This document shows, piece after piece, positions 6,243-7,973 of a stretch of DNA of 7,973 bases (position 1 is the stretch's first letter; each line of letters begins with the position of its first letter). Under the pieces are notes generated by a model. It ran no database searches. It saw only the letters and a program-made list of their open reading frames with translations, and was not told the DNA's origin. A program made the translations under genes and the position numbers. Source of the stretch: an uncultured Agitococcus sp. (GTDB taxonomy: Bacteria > Pseudomonadota > Gammaproteobacteria > Pseudomonadales > Moraxellaceae); the NCBI RefSeq assembly GCF_937920075.1, contig NZ_CALETI010000413.1:1-7973 (forward strand), in the 5' to 3' direction.

Positions 6243-7937
6243 ATGAAAAAAATAATACTTAGCATTTTTCTAATTGTTATGATAACTGCCGTCAGCGCAG
6301 TGATTTTATTAAACCGCCCAAGTACCCCCCCCATTACTGAATTAGCTAAAAATACCTCTACCAAAACAACTTATTTATCACAAAAAATTATTCCTGACAC
6401 CGATTTGCCGCCACAAGGTACTCGCTCGTTATTTGATCACATGATTGCCCAAAATAATGGTTTACCTTATCCCTTTAGTAAATTAATTGGTTTATTAAAA
6501 GAACAAAATCCGCAAGGTACAGAGCCAATCACCTTATTAATTCCGCATGGTCGTTCCTTATTAAAAGGCCAAGCCGATGATAAACATCCGCGTATTGTCG
6601 TTGCTGCTGATTTTGAACAAGCCAATGCACCCGCAGGCTTCGGACTGAATAGCAAAGGACTATTGTTTTTGGGTTTTGTTGAAAACGCTCACGAAATTGA
6701 AGTGTTAAGTTATAACGAAGCCGCAGGACGCTTTGAGTTTCAACTCGTACAAAATTATTGTGAAGGTTGTGTGCCAAGAATTGTCTATGCTCGCCGAGCC
6801 ATTTGTACCACTTGTCACCAAGGTGGCACGCCGATTTTCTCTCAGCGTCCGTGGAATGAAACCAACGGTCAACAAAGTACCGCTGCTGCGATTGCCGCTG
6901 CACGCGCTAATAATCTCGCTTATGAAAATGTAGCATTACAACAGCCACTCGCAAATTCTGAGCGTTTTGACCAGTTGACTGATGTTGGTAATTTTTATCA
7001 TGTCACTCAGCGTTTATGGTTAGATGGTTGTGGTTTAGACGGTAATCAATGTCGGCGGCAAATGTTAAAACTCGCTTTACAATATGCCGATAATGCAGGC
7101 GGCTTTGATGCAAATAGCCCAGATGCTCAAACTTTAAAACAATTACAAGCAAAAAACTTTCCAAAAGAAGGTATTGCTGTGCCTGAATCGGATTTATTAA
7201 ACCGTGATCCCATTGGGGAAAAACAAGGTTTTAAAGGTTGGTTACGCTCTTTAGTGACGCGTGATATTAAGTTTGGTGAAGGTGCAAAAGACAACGAAGA
7301 TTTAAGCGAGTTTGATAAATTGCCGCCTTTACGCAAAGAAGTTGACCCATTGACCATCCGCGCCCCTAAACAAGTTTTAACCGCACAACACATTGATGGT
7401 GTGTATGGTTTAGCACGATTTTTTAGCGATGCCGATTTAAAAACTTTAGCCCAAGCCAATGCTAATCAATGGGCAAATGTCATTGCAAAAGTGCAAAGTT
7501 TGCCTGATGAAGTCTTTGCTGCAAAGCCCTTTTCACGGGTGGTCATGATGCAAGCGTTATTGGGGCAATCACGTGATTATTGTTGTTTGAATACGGCAGA
7601 AATGTCTCCGCCTGTGGTGTCAGGTATTCCACCATTAAAGATTAAAAAGCTGACTCAATTACAACCGTTTGCCGATTATTGTTTTGCTTGTCATCGTGGT
7701 AATCCTGCACAGCGTTTAAACTTTATGGCAGGGGACACCGAAGGGCAAGTTTTAGCCAATATTCAGGCTAAAAAAGAAATTAGAGATGCGTTGGATTGGG
7801 AGCGTTATCAAGGCACAGAGAAAGCCAGTAAACTGATGCCACCACGAGATTCTATACAGTATCAAAAACTACAACAAGCAGGCGAAAAAACTCGCCAACA
7901 AATGCGCGATACTGTGCCAAGTTTATTTGATTTTTGA
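6243..7937 (+). CDS. Membrane-anchored diheme c-type cytochrome, function unknown
   Basis: A 564-aa protein. Residues 4-24 are a hydrophobic anchor or uncleaved signal, so the rest lies in the periplasm. Two heme-attachment motifs are visible: CTTCH at 188-192, within ICTTCHQGGTPIFSQRPWNET, and CFACH at 480-484. KLMPP (530-534) after the second site is a good candidate for the axial Met ligand of a class I-like C-terminal cytochrome domain. CHQ..GPIF...W.ETN-type heme segments occur, as I recall, in uncharacterised cytochromes of delta-proteobacteria and relatives. Non-heme cysteines include YCEGC (172-176), just before heme 1, plus C263, C270, C447 and C448; disulfides are plausible. The middle (about 210-470) matches nothing I recognise. 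The ATG at 6243 has only a weak ribosome site (GAG at 6235-6237). It lies 115 bases after the RoxA-like gene and shares its diheme exported character. An electron-transfer partner is inferred, not shown. Confidence 0.78.
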   Translation: MKKIILSIFLIVMITAVSAVILLNRPSTPPITELAKNTSTKTTYLSQKIIPDTDLPPQGTRSLFDHMIAQNNGLPYPFSKLIGLLKEQNPQGTEPITLLIPHGRSLLKGQADDKHPRIVVAADFEQANAPAGFGLNSKGLLFLGFVENAHEIEVLSYNEAAGRFEFQLVQNYCEGCVPRIVYARRAICTTCHQGGTPIFSQRPWNETNGQQSTAAAIAAARANNLAYENVALQQPLANSERFDQLTDVGNFYHVTQRLWLDGCGLDGNQCRRQMLKLALQYADNAGGFDANSPDAQTLKQLQAKNFPKEGIAVPESDLLNRDPIGEKQGFKGWLRSLVTRDIKFGEGAKDNEDLSEFDKLPPLRKEVDPLTIRAPKQVLTAQHIDGVYGLARFFSDADLKTLAQANANQWANVIAKVQSLPDEVFAAKPFSRVVMMQALLGQSRDYCCLNTAEMSPPVVSGIPPLKIKKLTQLQPFADYCFACHRGNPAQRLNFMAGDTEGQVLANIQAKKEIRDALDWERYQGTEKASKLMPPRDSIQYQKLQQAGEKTRQQMRDTVPSLFDF

Positions 7938-7942
7938 GGGGA
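7936..7942 (+). promoter_or_regulatory. Ribosome binding site of the next gene
   Basis: GAGGGGA overlaps the TGA stop of the preceding cytochrome gene and lies 6 bases before an ATG at 7949. The tight spacing indicates that the next gene is in the same operon. Confidence 0.65.
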
Positions 7943-7948
7943 AAGATC

Positions 7949-7973
7949 ATGCGTTTAACATTCATGCTATTAA
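7949..7973 (+). CDS. Start of a downstream gene, cut by the window end
   Basis: An ATG 11 bases after the cytochrome stop, behind a strong ribosome site, opens MRLTFMLL and runs off the window. One basic residue followed by hydrophobic residues looks like the start of a signal peptide or membrane segment, fitting a third exported member of the cytochrome operon. Eight codons are too few to name it. Confidence 0.6.

Noticed and set aside
6529..6903. 124-codon minus-strand open frame inside the second cytochrome gene, and similar antisense frames at 1100-1339, 1869-2237, 3738-4025 and 7127-7459
   Set aside because: All lie antisense within well-supported genes and have no recognisable motifs or ribosome sites; they are frame shadows.

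Overview
The window is about 8 kb of AT-leaning bacterial DNA, read almost entirely on the + strand. The gene set suggests a Gram-negative gammaproteobacterium: a CtpA-type S41 protease with a signal peptide, a YdiK-like membrane protein and two periplasmic c-type cytochromes. Short hairpin-forming dispersed repeats of the GTAGGG..CCTTGTGG.. and GTGGGTTTC..ACCCAC types fit a Beggiatoa/Thiotrichales-like sulfur oxidiser. That assignment is from memory of base composition and repeats and is tentative.

Layout. Positions 1-76 hold two small palindromic repeats. They cut into the start of a minus-strand gene whose first ~24 codons look like adenine phosphoribosyltransferase (apt); only this 5' remnant is visible. 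Diverging from it is ctpA (321-1742), whose stop codon overlaps the start of a GNAT acetyltransferase (1739-2365), so these two are probably co-transcribed. After a 96-bp gap with a possible promoter comes a YdiK-like AI-2E family membrane protein (2462-3529). A 147-bp AT-rich gap follows. It contains a long imperfect inverted repeat directly before a strong Shine-Dalgarno site.

The right half (3677 to the end) looks like a functional unit. It begins with an 816-aa secreted or anchored diheme cytochrome of the MauG/diheme peroxidase superfamily with features resembling the rubber oxygenase RoxA. A 564-aa membrane-anchored diheme cytochrome of a poorly characterised family follows. A third gene starts 11 bases after the second cytochrome and runs off the window; its first codons look like a signal peptide. 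The two cytochrome genes are separated by a composite palindrome whose two 25-bp copies differ by two exactly compensatory base-pair changes.

The most interesting part is the cytochrome pair: a RoxA/MauG-like enzyme next to its likely electron partner, possibly with a third exported protein. Its substrate cannot be read from sequence. An oxidative or peroxidatic periplasmic activity is the reasonable inference.
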